Source of the DNA: Brevibacillus sp051967035
GTDB lineage: Bacteria > Bacillota > Bacilli > Brevibacillales > Brevibacillaceae
Assembly (NCBI RefSeq): GCF_051967035.1
Contig: NZ_JBQCKK010000018.1
Span: 9,807-73,806 of the forward strand
Reading direction: 5' to 3'
Length of the DNA: 64,000 nucleotides
Shown: positions 25,110 through 34,042 of the stretch, in pieces
Numbering within the stretch: the stretch's first letter is position 1
Layout: every line of letters starts with the position of its first letter
Made by a program: the position numbers and the translations under genes
The notes under the pieces: generated by a model
The model's input: only the letters and a program-made list of their open reading frames with translations
The model's database searches: none
Told to the model about the DNA's origin: nothing

Positions 25110-25155
25110 CTTTCGCGGTTTTTGCCGATCGCCAGCACACATTTGCGATCTGATT

Positions 25156-25212
25156 GGCCGTTTTTTCGGCCCTGTCAGCCAAACATTCGGCCCATCGGCC
25201 AAGCTTTTGGCC
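25156..25212. promoter_or_regulatory. Candidate enhancer: GGCC inverted repeats for the NtrC-like activator
   Basis: GGCCG-TTTTTT-CGGCC (25156-25171), direct GGCC copies at 25189 and 25197, and GGCCAA-GCTT-TTGGCC (25197-25212). They lie roughly 90-145 bp upstream of the sigma-54 start site, the usual enhancer distance, and between the two divergent dehydrogenase genes. Confidence 0.55.
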
Positions 25213-25274
25213 AAAAAAGGGGATTCTCTCCTGTCTGCGGTATTACTACATAGCGGGAAAAAGGGGGAAAACGC

Positions 25275-26423
25275 ATGCAAATCTTCAAGTTCATGACACC
25301 GGAGATCATCTTCGGCAACCAGTCCATCGGTCAGGTCGGCGAAAGCCTTCGCAGATTGGGAGCCTCCCGTGTCTTTCTCGTCAGCGATCCCGGAGTCGTG
25401 GAGGCAGGCTGGGTCGAGCGGATCATCCACTACTTGCAGCAGCAACACCTCGATTACCATCTGTGGACAAACGTGACCGCCAATCCGAAAGATTACGAGA
25501 TTCACGCCGGAATCGCCGCCTACCGCGCGGGCGAGTGCAATGCGATTCTCGGCGTTGGCGGCGGCAGCGCCATGGATGCGGCCAAAGCCATCGCCCTGCT
25601 TGCCACCAACGAGGGCAGCATCGTGCAGTACGAAGGCGTCGATCGCATCCTGCATCCGCTCCCGCCTATGGTCATGGTGCCGACCACCGCCGGCTCCGGC
25701 TCGGAAGTATCGCAGTTTTCCATTATTGTCGACAGCAAGCGAAAAGTAAAAATGACGATCGTCTCCAAATCGCTCATTCCCGATATCGCCATCATCGACC
25801 CGCAGACCTTGATGACCAAAGACCGACAGCTCACCGCCAATACAGGCATGGACGTCCTGACGCATGCCATTGAATCGTATATTTCGCTCGCCGCGACACC
25901 GCTTACCGAGGTGCACTCGTTGCAGGCGATGCGGCTGATCGCCCAGCATTTGCGGCCATCTGCCGCCAGCCAGTACAACGCCGCTGCCAAGCAGGCGATG
26001 GCCATGGCGAGCTTGCAGGCGGGCATCGCTTTTTCCAACGCCATCCTCGGAGCCGTTCACGCCATGTCCCATCAGCTGGGCGGCATTCTCGACGCGCCGC
26101 ACGGGGAACTGAATGCGATCCTTTTGCCTCACGTACTCGAATACAACTACATTGCCGCCCCGGAAAAATACAGGCAAATCGCTGAATGCCTGGGCGAAAA
26201 CACCGCGGGCCTGAGCACCCATGACGCTTCCCGCCTCGCGCTGAAAGCGGTGAAGGACCTGGCAAACGACCTCGACGTCCCCCACTCGCTGTCTGCCATC
26301 GGACTGCAACCGGAACAGATCGAGCTTGTAAGCTCGCTCGCCCTGCTCGACGTGTGCATGACCACCAACCCGCGCGACATGAGCGTCCAGGACGTCGCTG
26401 CCCTTTTTCGCCAGGCATTATAG
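25275..26423 (+). CDS. Iron-containing (group III) alcohol dehydrogenase
   Basis: 382 residues. NAD-binding GGGSAMDAAK near residue 97, phosphate loop TTAGSGSEVSQFSI, and iron ligands in GMDVLTHAIE (Asp, His) and HAMSHQLGG...APHGELNA (two His). Relatives are 1,2-propanediol, 1,3-propanediol, butanol or lactaldehyde dehydrogenases. Start ATG 25275 has AAGGGGGAAA upstream. First gene of a probable operon with the NtrB-like kinase (9 nt later), NtrC-like regulator and BenE-like permease, divergent from the zinc alcohol dehydrogenase. No unambiguous sigma-A promoter was seen before it. Confidence 0.92.
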   Translation: MQIFKFMTPEIIFGNQSIGQVGESLRRLGASRVFLVSDPGVVEAGWVERIIHYLQQQHLDYHLWTNVTANPKDYEIHAGIAAYRAGECNAILGVGGGSAMDAAKAIALLATNEGSIVQYEGVDRILHPLPPMVMVPTTAGSGSEVSQFSIIVDSKRKVKMTIVSKSLIPDIAIIDPQTLMTKDRQLTANTGMDVLTHAIESYISLAATPLTEVHSLQAMRLIAQHLRPSAASQYNAAAKQAMAMASLQAGIAFSNAILGAVHAMSHQLGGILDAPHGELNAILLPHVLEYNYIAAPEKYRQIAECLGENTAGLSTHDASRLALKAVKDLANDLDVPHSLSAIGLQPEQIELVSSLALLDVCMTTNPRDMSVQDVAALFRQAL

Positions 26424-26432
26424 GAGGCCGCC

Positions 26433-27746
26433 ATGCAAAACAAACAGGAGATATTGGAAAAGCTCACCGGAATATCGTCGTCGCGCAAAAGCTACTACAG
26501 CGAGCTTGTCTATCTCGTGGAAGAAATGAAAAAGAAAAACCGCCAGCTCGCCGTCATCAACGAGCTGACGCAAATCCAGATCAACGCCAGCTGGCCGCAA
26601 ACCAGCAGCTATCTCGCCGCGCAGCTGTCGCAAATTCTCGCCTTCCAGCATTTTGCGCTGACGATTGGAAAAGGCGACATGCCTGCTTCCTACTTGTGCG
26701 TCTGGGCCGACTCCGACTGGCAAAGCCGCACCTTGACCCATCCCGCCGCGGCAGACCCGGCGCAGTTTATCGAGCAGGTCCACCAGAAGCTCGCAGAGGT
26801 GCTGCCGCAGCATTTTCCCACGTCCGTTCCGCTCCGCAGCCAGCTGAACCGGACGTTCGGCTATTTGACCCTGCTGCACCAGGAAAAGCGCCAGGCGGAC
26901 AAGGAAGAGGCCGAGCTGATCGAGCTGGTCGCCAGACACGTGGGCGTCGTCGTGGAAAACAGCCTCTTGTTCCAGGACGTGAACGAAAAAATCAAGATCG
27001 AAGCCCAACTGATCCAATCCGCGAAGATGGCCGCAATCGGGGAAATGGCCGCCGGAATCGCCCACGAACTGAACAGCCCGCTGACCGCGATCCTCGGCAA
27101 TTCCCAGCTGCTCCTGCGGGAAATGGCGGATGGCCCCGAGGCTCCGCTCATGCGGGACATTTACCAGTGCGGGGTGCGCTGCAAAAAGATCATCCAAAAC
27201 TTGCTGACGTTTTCCCGGCAGGAGGAGTATTTGTTTGAGACTGTCTCCATCGACGAGGTCGTGGAAGATGTGCTCGGGCTGATCGGCTATCAGCTGTCTG
27301 TCTCCGGCCTGACGATAACCCGGGAAATGAACGTGCCGAGCCTGCTGTTTTACGGAAGCCGCCATCAAATCGAGCAAATCGTCATCAATCTGCTCTTGAA
27401 CGCCAGAGACGCGCTCGCCGAGAGAGACGACCCGCAGATTGTCATTCGCTCGTTTCTCGCCGAAGAAGCTGGCGTCCGCTACGCGGGCTTGTCCGTGTAC
27501 GACAACGGCACAGGCATCCCCGAAGACCGGCTGTCGCACATTTTCCAACCGTTCTTTTCCACGAAGGAACGGACAAAAGGAACCGGACTGGGCTTATCCG
27601 TCAGTCTCGGCATCGCGGAAGCGCACGGCGGCAGACTGTTTGCGGAAAGCGAAGAGAATCGCTACAGCAAGTTTACGCTGCTGTTACCCCTGCTGGAACG
27701 AGAGGAGGACACCCATGGAGCGGAAACGGATTTTGCTTGTCGATGA
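26433..27746 (+). CDS. Soluble NtrB-like sensor histidine kinase with GAF-like domain
   Basis: 437 residues without membrane helices. A short coiled region (1-45) precedes a GAF-like sensor domain (about 45-180); HisKA has MAAGIAHELNSPLTAI with His211; N box INLLLNARDAL; ATP-lid TKGTGLGLSVSLGIAEAHGG. The enzyme should sense a cytoplasmic signal, plausibly an alcohol, aldehyde or aromatic compound, and phosphorylate the NtrC-type regulator whose gene overlaps its 3' end by 32 nt. Start ATG 26433 lies 9 nt after the dehydrogenase stop, with TAGGAGG upstream. Confidence 0.9.
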   Translation: MQNKQEILEKLTGISSSRKSYYSELVYLVEEMKKKNRQLAVINELTQIQINASWPQTSSYLAAQLSQILAFQHFALTIGKGDMPASYLCVWADSDWQSRTLTHPAAADPAQFIEQVHQKLAEVLPQHFPTSVPLRSQLNRTFGYLTLLHQEKRQADKEEAELIELVARHVGVVVENSLLFQDVNEKIKIEAQLIQSAKMAAIGEMAAGIAHELNSPLTAILGNSQLLLREMADGPEAPLMRDIYQCGVRCKKIIQNLLTFSRQEEYLFETVSIDEVVEDVLGLIGYQLSVSGLTITREMNVPSLLFYGSRHQIEQIVINLLLNARDALAERDDPQIVIRSFLAEEAGVRYAGLSVYDNGTGIPEDRLSHIFQPFFSTKERTKGTGLGLSVSLGIAEAHGGRLFAESEENRYSKFTLLLPLLEREEDTHGAETDFACR

Positions 27747-29175
27747 CGAGACGGAAGTGACCACCTTTTTCACTTATTTTCTCCAGCGCAAACCGTGCGA
27801 GGTCGTCGTGGCCAATACGGGCAAGGAGGTCAAACGGCTGCTGCATGACGCCTCCCAGCGCTTTCATGCCGCCCTCGTCGATTTGAAGCTGCCGGACGCC
27901 GACGGCCTGGAGCTTTTGCGCGAGATCAAGGCGGCCCATCCCGCGTGCGAGGTGCTGATTATGACAGGCTACAGCACGATCAAATCGGCGGTCACCGCGA
28001 TGCAGTGGGGCGCCAAGGATTACCTGGAAAAACCGTTTGACGACCTGGACAGCCTGGAGCAGGTTATCGATTCGGTCCTGTCTGCCGAAGCGAAGCAAAA
28101 AGATGACCGATCCCAAGAGGCCGCGCAATATGGTATCGTGTATGCAGCAGAAAGTCCGATGGCCCAGGTGACGGCCATCGCCAAAAAATTGGCCAAAAAA
28201 GCCATTCACGTCCTGATCGAAGGAGAAACAGGCACAGGCAAGGAGCTGTTGGCCCGTTTTCTCCACGGTACGAGCAACCGCGCCCAGCAGCCGTTCATCG
28301 CCTTCAACTGCGGCGCCGTCCCGGAGTCGCTTTTGGAAAGCGAGCTGTTCGGCTTTGAAAAAGGCGCGTTTACCGGGGCGATCCGATCGCGAAAAGGCTT
28401 GTTTGAGTTGGCGCACAACGGCACGCTGTTTCTCGATGAGATCGGCGAAGCCCCTCTCTCGATTCAGGTCAAGCTGCTCCGCACGCTGGAAACGGGCGAA
28501 TTCATGCGGGTTGGAGGCGAGCAGGTCGGCCAAAGCAACATCCGCTTCATCTCGGCCACCAACCGCAACCTGGAGCAGGAAGTCGAGATGAACCGTTTTC
28601 GCAGCGACTTGTTGTATCGGCTGGAAGGGATCAAGCTGGCGATTCCTCCCCTGCGCGAGCGGACTTGCGATATCCCGGTCATCGCCCGCGCCTATTTGCA
28701 AAAGCGCAGCGGCACCCCGTGCGAGATCGAGGCGGACGCCCTGGAGCTTTTGCAGCGCTACGACTGGCCGGGCAACGTCCGACAGCTGATAAACGTACTC
28801 AACCAGACCCTCGCTCTGCACGAGTGCGAGCGACTGCGCGCGGAGCATCTGCCCGCCCAGCTGCGGGAACGAGCGGCGCAGCCAAATCAGCACGGACAAC
28901 AGCCGCCAGCAGACCAGCCGCAGTCCCGCAGCATCGAGCAGGCAATCGAGCGCGAATGCGCGCGCTTTGTAGAATCGCTCACCCGCCACATCCAATCCGT
29001 CGAAGCCGTCGACTTCGACTACTTGCAAAAAAGAATCAAGCTCCTGGAAGGCGAAGTCGGTCGGGCGATCATCGAAAAGGGACTGCGCGAGACAAACGGA
29101 GACAGGCAGCTATTGAGCAAGAAACTCAATATCACCAAGCGGACGATCCGCTACATTCTCAATGAAAAGGGGTAA
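27715..29175 (+). CDS. NtrC-family sigma-54-dependent response regulator
   Basis: 486 residues: receiver domain with phospho-acceptor Asp56 (ALVDLKLPDADG) and KPF switch; AAA+ domain with Walker A GETGTGKE (170-177), GAFTGA sigma-54 contact loop (217-222) and Walker B LFLDEI (238-243), arginine finger region FRSDLLYRL; Fis-type helix-turn-helix at the C-terminus (RQLLSKKLNITKRTIRYILN). About 60 residues rich in Gln/Pro separate AAA+ and DNA-binding parts. ATG 27715 has AGAGGAGG 7 nt upstream. It should activate the -24/-12 promoter at 25076 and possibly others elsewhere. Confidence 0.94.
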   Translation: MERKRILLVDDETEVTTFFTYFLQRKPCEVVVANTGKEVKRLLHDASQRFHAALVDLKLPDADGLELLREIKAAHPACEVLIMTGYSTIKSAVTAMQWGAKDYLEKPFDDLDSLEQVIDSVLSAEAKQKDDRSQEAAQYGIVYAAESPMAQVTAIAKKLAKKAIHVLIEGETGTGKELLARFLHGTSNRAQQPFIAFNCGAVPESLLESELFGFEKGAFTGAIRSRKGLFELAHNGTLFLDEIGEAPLSIQVKLLRTLETGEFMRVGGEQVGQSNIRFISATNRNLEQEVEMNRFRSDLLYRLEGIKLAIPPLRERTCDIPVIARAYLQKRSGTPCEIEADALELLQRYDWPGNVRQLINVLNQTLALHECERLRAEHLPAQLRERAAQPNQHGQQPPADQPQSRSIEQAIERECARFVESLTRHIQSVEAVDFDYLQKRIKLLEGEVGRAIIEKGLRETNGDRQLLSKKLNITKRTIRYILNEKG

Positions 29176-29220
29176 TGCCTCGCCGACTTGTGCGAATCCC
29201 CTGTTAGGAGGCAAAGCGTT

Positions 29221-30690
29221 GTGAACCCCCAAAAACAGCAGTATGGGTTGATGTCCACTCTCAAAAACATTCCGGCTGATGCTTCTCTCTCGGCCGTTAT
29301 CGTCGGTCTGATCGCAACCATGGTGTCGTATGCGGGGCCGCTTCTGATCGTCTTTCAGGCAGCGCAAGGCGCGGGCCTCAGCGAAGCCGAGCTGTCCTCC
29401 TGGATATGGGCCATCTCCATCGGCAGCGGCCTGACAGCGATCCTGTTGAGCATCTGGTTTAAAACGCCCGTCATCACCGCGTGGTCGACGCCTGGTGCTG
29501 TCCTGCTCGTATCGAGCCTGACCGCCTACCCGTACAGCGACGCAATCGGGGCGTACCTGTTTTCCGCCGCCGTCATCACCCTGCTTGGCGTCTCCGGCTT
29601 GTTTTCCGTCCTGATGAACTACGTGCCGCAGTCGATCACGACCGCGATGCTCGCCGGAATTCTGTTGTCCTTCGGCGTCGAGGTGTTCGTCTCGATGCAG
29701 CACTTGCCTGCCCTGGCGTTGCCGATGATTTTTTGCTACCTGTTCGCCAAGCGCTGGCTCCCGCGCTACGCGGTCGTGCTCACGCTCCTCGTCGGACTGG
29801 CCGTCGCCTTCGGGATGGGACGCCTGCAACTCGATTCCGTGCAGATGACGCTGGTCAATCCCGTCTGGACGATGCCTACCTTCTCGCTCGATGCGATTGT
29901 CGGTCTGGGAATTCCGCTGTGCATCGTCACGATGGCCTCGCAGAACGCGCCGGGAATCGGCGTATTGAAGGCGGACGGCTACGACACTCCGGCAAGCCCG
30001 CTCGTGGCCACGACCGGAATCGCCTCGCTTTTGCTCGCACCTTTTGGCTCGCACGGGATCAATCTCGCCGCGATTACCGCTGCCATCTGCACGGGAAAGG
30101 AAGCGCACCAGGACCCGTCCAAGCGCTATATCGCGGGCATTGCCTGCGGTGCCTTTTACCTCGTGTTCGGGATGTTTGGCGCTACCATCACTTCGGTCTT
30201 TTTCGGGCTGCCGAAGGAGCTGGTCGCCGTCATCGCGGGCCTGGCCCTGTTCGCTTCACTCAGCGCAAGCCTCGCCCAGGCAATGAGCAACAGCAAGGAA
30301 CGGGAATGCGCTCTCGTCACCTTCCTCGTCACGATATCCGGCATCTCCATCGGCGGGATCGGCGTCGCCTTTTGGGGGCTGATTGCGGGAGTGATTACGA
30401 ATCTGATCCTGAATGGAAACGTCCGCAACTGGTTCGTGCGGAAAAAGGACGTGCGACCGTTAGCCGCCGGACAGTCGGGTGGCAAGAAAGCACCAAAAAA
30501 GCGGGTCTCTCTTGAAGAGGACCCGCTTTTTGCTGTTGTCGCTTCGTCGCGTGAGTGGGCAAAAGAAACGCTGTTTGTGATGGGCGCTACGGTTACGACA
30601 GCCCTTGCTCGCGCGCGTAATTTCCCCAATGCGGACGGCTGCCGTCCCGGTCGACAAACGGGTATTCCTCCGAAAGCTGCCAGGTGCTGA
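29221..30690 (+). CDS. BenE-family permease (benzoate/H+ symporter type), frame extended past terminator
   Basis: 489 residues, about 11-12 membrane helices in the first 400. LSAVIVGLIATMVSYAGPLLIVFQAAQ, FKTPVITAWSTPGAVLL and FGSHGINLAAITAAICTG (split over about 25-310) are characteristic of BenE, usually a 390-400-residue proton-coupled benzoate importer. GTG 29221 has AGGAGG 9-10 nt upstream. The last 85 residues are unlike BenE: the frame reads through a perfect terminator hairpin (30495-30531) and overlaps the opposite SDR gene by 98 nt, so a stop codon was probably lost or a frameshift occurred near 30480. Follows the NtrBC-like pair, suggesting a role in the same regulon. Confidence 0.83.
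   Translation: MNPQKQQYGLMSTLKNIPADASLSAVIVGLIATMVSYAGPLLIVFQAAQGAGLSEAELSSWIWAISIGSGLTAILLSIWFKTPVITAWSTPGAVLLVSSLTAYPYSDAIGAYLFSAAVITLLGVSGLFSVLMNYVPQSITTAMLAGILLSFGVEVFVSMQHLPALALPMIFCYLFAKRWLPRYAVVLTLLVGLAVAFGMGRLQLDSVQMTLVNPVWTMPTFSLDAIVGLGIPLCIVTMASQNAPGIGVLKADGYDTPASPLVATTGIASLLLAPFGSHGINLAAITAAICTGKEAHQDPSKRYIAGIACGAFYLVFGMFGATITSVFFGLPKELVAVIAGLALFASLSASLAQAMSNSKERECALVTFLVTISGISIGGIGVAFWGLIAGVITNLILNGNVRNWFVRKKDVRPLAAGQSGGKKAPKKRVSLEEDPLFAVVASSREWAKETLFVMGATVTTALARARNFPNADGCRPGRQTGIPPKAARC
30495..30531. terminator. Terminator hairpin lying inside the BenE-like reading frame
   Basis: AAAAAAGCGGGTC pairs with GACCCGCTTTTT, inner CTCT/AGAG; T run on both strands. It serves the convergent BenE-like (+) and SDR (-) genes. 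Confidence 0.88.
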
Positions 30691-31465
30691 ACGCCTGTCC
30701 CGACTTTTCGGCGATGGCAGGATCAGCGGCGAGCGCCGCGACTGCCCGTCCGATGTACAGCGGCGTTTCCGACACGATGAAATGCGGGTCTTTCTTGACC
30801 GCCTCGCGCCACGTCTCTTCCGTCACGCCAAAATGGTCGAGCATCTCCTCTGAACGCAAGAACCCGGGGGTCAGCGCAAGAGCGGTCACGCCATACGGAC
30901 GCAGGTCCTCTGCCATCGCCTGGGCCAGATGGATCGTGGAAATTTTGGCCAGGCTGTAGTACAAATGTTGCCGATACCGATAATCGACGCCGTCCGTGAT
31001 CTCGATGATGAGCCCTTTTTTCCGCTCCACCATGAGCGGTGCGGCATAGTAGCTCGTAATCATATGCGTGTGGATGGCGCGCTGCTGCATCAGCAAGCCG
31101 TCTGCCAAGGAATGCTCCCAAAACGTTTTTCCCCAGACCGTCAACTTCTCTCCACCCCAGATGTCGTTCACCAAAATGTCGAGTTGGCCGTTTTGCTCTG
31201 CTTTTATCCGCTCGAACAGCGCTTTCACTTCGTCTTCCTGCGAATGATCCACTCGAACCGGAATACCGACTCCGCCGCTGGCCGTCACCAGCTCGGCTGT
31301 CTCTTCAATCGTCTCGGGTCGGCCCAAGTCAGACTGCTGGCCTCTCACACTGCGTCCCGTTACATAGACGGTTGCGCCCGCTTCCCCCAGGCCGATGGCA
31401 ATTCCCCGTCCGGCCCCTCTCGTTCCCCCTGCGACTACTGCCACTTTTCCTTGCAATGTTTTCAT
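30593..31465 (-). CDS. SDR-family oxidoreductase
   Basis: 290 residues. GGTRGAGRGIAIGLGEAG (coenzyme site, about 12-30) and YYSLAK (Tyr, Lys) define the short-chain dehydrogenase fold, but the Ser position holds ITDG (EITDGVDYRYRQHLYY), as in the DHRS1-like subgroup (LVNDIWGGE replaces NNAG). Substrate unknown. ATG 31465 has GGGGAGG upstream. Divergent from a WYL-type regulator, with a perfect palindrome between; probably the regulator's target. Confidence 0.85.
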   Translation of the reverse strand: MKTLQGKVAVVAGGTRGAGRGIAIGLGEAGATVYVTGRSVRGQQSDLGRPETIEETAELVTASGGVGIPVRVDHSQEDEVKALFERIKAEQNGQLDILVNDIWGGEKLTVWGKTFWEHSLADGLLMQQRAIHTHMITSYYAAPLMVERKKGLIIEITDGVDYRYRQHLYYSLAKISTIHLAQAMAEDLRPYGVTALALTPGFLRSEEMLDHFGVTEETWREAVKKDPHFIVSETPLYIGRAVAALAADPAIAEKSGQAFSTWQLSEEYPFVDRDGSRPHWGNYAREQGLS

Positions 31466-31571
31466 CGTAATGATTCCTCCCCTTTGGTTTCGCCCCCTGT
31501 ACAGCTCCCGGCACGGCCGGTTTCGCTGCACGAAGGCGATCGGTCGACCGCATGAACCAAGTATAGCGTTG

Positions 31572-31598
31572 CCAATATGACACCATTTGTCATATTGG
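31572..31598. promoter_or_regulatory. Operator of the WYL-type regulator/SDR divergent pair
   Basis: CCAATATGACA-CCATT-TGTCATATTGG: perfect 11-bp arms with a 5-bp spacer, midway between the two divergent genes. The TGACA-N5-TGTCA core fits DeoR/YafY-type helix-turn-helix dimers. Confidence 0.75.
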
Positions 31599-31652
31599 GT
31601 ACAGTAAAATAAAAAGACAGAACAAACGATCATGTGCTGAGGAGGGATTATC

Positions 31653-32606
31653 ATGCGCGCCGACCGACTACTCTCGATCTTGCTGCACCTGCAAAATCAC
31701 GGCCGGATGACAGCCAGGCAACTGGCGGAAAAGCTGGAGGTGTCCGAGCGGACGATCCATCGGGACATGGAAGCCTTGAGCGCAGCAGGCGTGCCCGTCT
31801 ATGCCGAACGCGGCTCCGCTGGCGGCTGGGCTTTGGCGGAAGGCTACCGCAGCAATTTGACCGGGTTGAAAACAGATGAACTGCAATCGCTCTTGCTGTC
31901 CTCTCCCTCTGCCCTTTTACACGACCTGGGGCTTCGGGACGAGTACGAGCAAGCTTTTCGCAAGCTACTGTCCGCCCTGCCGGAAAGCGTTCAACAGGAC
32001 GCCTGGCACGTGCGGCAGCGTCTGCATATCGACGGAGCCGGCTGGCACGAGTCAGACGAGTCGTTCCCGCTGCTCGCCACCATCCAGGACGCCGTCTGGC
32101 TCGCCCGCAAGCTCTGGGTCCGCTATCAGCGAGAGGACGCGCTTGTCGAGCGGATCGTGCATCCGCTCGGGCTGGTTGCCAAGCGAAGCGTCTGGTATTT
32201 GGTGGCGCAGGTCGATGCGGACAAACGCACGTACCGAATCTCCCGGTTCACGGAGGCGCGCGTGCTGGAGGAGTCTTTTGAGCGGCCCGCAGACTTTGAC
32301 CTCGCCAGCTACTGGGAAGAATCGACGAGACAGTTCCAGGCAAGCCTCCCGCGCTATCCGGCTCTCCTTCGCGTCCGCGCAGAGGCGCTCTCCCGGCTGA
32401 AACAGGAGCGCTATGCCAAAATAGCCTCCATCCAATCTGTGGACAACAGCAATTGGGTGGAGGCCGAGGTGGAATTTCATACGTTGGATTCTGCTTGCGC
32501 GCTGGTGCTTGGATACGGCCCGGCGGTCGAAGTGCTGCAACCAGACGAGCTTCGAGCAGAAGTCGTAGCGAATGCGGCCGGGATTTTGCGACTGTATGGG
32601 GGATGA
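31653..32606 (+). CDS. YafY-family regulator (HTH_11 plus WYL domain)
   Basis: 317 residues. N-terminal winged helix (MTARQLAEKLEVSERTIHRDMEAL, about 19-42), then a WYL domain (about 140-215; IVHPLGLVAKRSVWYLVAQV) and a C-terminal WCX-like extension ending AAGILRLYGG. WYL proteins bind ligands or nucleotides and control adjacent genes. ATG 31653 has GAGGAGG upstream. Divergent from the SDR gene, with a perfect 27-bp palindrome between them, so autorepression and control of the SDR are likely. Confidence 0.9.
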   Translation: MRADRLLSILLHLQNHGRMTARQLAEKLEVSERTIHRDMEALSAAGVPVYAERGSAGGWALAEGYRSNLTGLKTDELQSLLLSSPSALLHDLGLRDEYEQAFRKLLSALPESVQQDAWHVRQRLHIDGAGWHESDESFPLLATIQDAVWLARKLWVRYQREDALVERIVHPLGLVAKRSVWYLVAQVDADKRTYRISRFTEARVLEESFERPADFDLASYWEESTRQFQASLPRYPALLRVRAEALSRLKQERYAKIASIQSVDNSNWVEAEVEFHTLDSACALVLGYGPAVEVLQPDELRAEVVANAAGILRLYGG

Positions 32607-32639
32607 TCCGGCTGGCTGTTCGGCTGACTGCCTTGCCGC

Positions 32640-33821
32640 TTAGCTGACGCTCGCGGTGTCAGACGACCTCGTTTCTTTTCCATACACAAGCAGGACGGTT
32701 GTCCCGGCGAACAGCACGATGGTAAACACGCTGAAAATGAACAGGTAGCCGTAGTGCAAGGACGAAAAATAGCCGACGAGATAAGGTGCGATGATACTGC
32801 CCACTCGCCCGATGCCGGAAGCGACGCCAGAGCCTGTCGCCCGCAGCGGCGTCGGGTAGTTTTCCGGCGTGTAGGCGTACAAAGCGCCCCAAGCGCCAAG
32901 ATTGAAAAACGACAGCAACGCGCCTGTGACCAGCAGTTCGGTCGTCCCGCCGCTTTGTCCGAAGGCGAACGCCATGACGGCGGTCATGAACAAGAAGCTT
33001 GCCAGCGTCTTTTTGCGGCCCCAGTTTTCCACGAGATACGCTGCGACAAAATAACCGGGCAGCTGCGCCAGCGTCATGATGAGGACGTACTGAAAACTTT
33101 TCACCATCGTAAAGCCTTTGTCCACCAGTACAGACGGCATCCACAAGAACATGCCGTAGTAGGAAAAGGCAATGGCGAACCAGACCGCCCACAACGCAAT
33201 TGTTTCCCGCTTGTGCGAGGACAGCAGCTTTCGCAGCGGCACCCGCTCGGCACGCTGCTGAAACTTCGGCGACTCGGGAATGGCCCGCCGCGCGTACCAT
33301 GCGTACACAATCGGCAAGGCTCCGATGATAACCGCGACTCTCCAGCCGTAGTCCGGGATGATGAAGTACGAGATCACCGCTGCCGCAATCCAGCCGACAG
33401 CCCAAAAGCTTTCCAGCAGCACGACGGTACTTCCGCGTCTTTCCGGGGGAGCGAACTCGTTGACCAGCGTGGAGGCAACCGGCAGCTCTGCCCCGAGACC
33501 CAGGCCCATCAAAAATCGAAACAGCAGCATGGTCAAAAAGCCGGTGGCAAAAGCGCTGGCGAAGCTGGCCGCGCCAAACAGCAAAAGCGTGAAGAGAAAG
33601 ACTGGCTTGCGTCCGATCCGATCGGCCATGTAGCCGCCTACCATCGCCCCGATCGCCATGCCAACGAGGTTGCCTGTTCCCAAGAGACCGGCTTCTTCCG
33701 GAGACAGTCCCCATTCTTGCCGGAGTGCTACCATAATAAAAGATAAAAGGGCAACATCCATCGCGTCGAACATCCAGCCAAAGCCGGCTGCCCAAAACAC
33801 TTTTTTGTAAGGTGCTGACAT
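32640..33821 (-). CDS. niaP: NiaP-like MFS transporter
   Basis: 393 residues, 12 membrane helices. GWMFDAMDVALLSFIMVAL, GLGLGAELPVASTLVNEF, VVLLESFWAVGW and SFFNLGAWGALYAYTPENYPT agree with my recollection of B. subtilis NiaP, the niacin (and possibly nicotinamide) importer; the aromatic-acid:H+ symporter branch is the alternative. The sugar-porter motif GRK is present. Start ATG 33821. Single gene, convergent with the WYL regulator gene and separated by 33 nt. No NiaR-type operator was recognised upstream. Confidence 0.78.
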   Translation of the reverse strand: MSAPYKKVFWAAGFGWMFDAMDVALLSFIMVALRQEWGLSPEEAGLLGTGNLVGMAIGAMVGGYMADRIGRKPVFLFTLLLFGAASFASAFATGFLTMLLFRFLMGLGLGAELPVASTLVNEFAPPERRGSTVVLLESFWAVGWIAAAVISYFIIPDYGWRVAVIIGALPIVYAWYARRAIPESPKFQQRAERVPLRKLLSSHKRETIALWAVWFAIAFSYYGMFLWMPSVLVDKGFTMVKSFQYVLIMTLAQLPGYFVAAYLVENWGRKKTLASFLFMTAVMAFAFGQSGGTTELLVTGALLSFFNLGAWGALYAYTPENYPTPLRATGSGVASGIGRVGSIIAPYLVGYFSSLHYGYLFIFSVFTIVLFAGTTVLLVYGKETRSSDTASVS

Positions 33822-34042
33822 TCTGATTCCCTGCTTTCTTCTCGTTTGCGTTCACGCCATGTAAACATTTCGCGTGTCGTTCGATTTTCCTGCCCGCCAA
33901 GAAAAGTTCGACGATTTGCAGCTAGTTTTTCCCAGAGGGGGCGAAGTCATGAGCTACCTGTTGCAAATGGACCGCTCCCGCGCCAAGAAGCCGGAAAAAA
34001 ACATGTCGTTTCTCTCCGGCTTTCGAGGCATCGGGTGTATGT

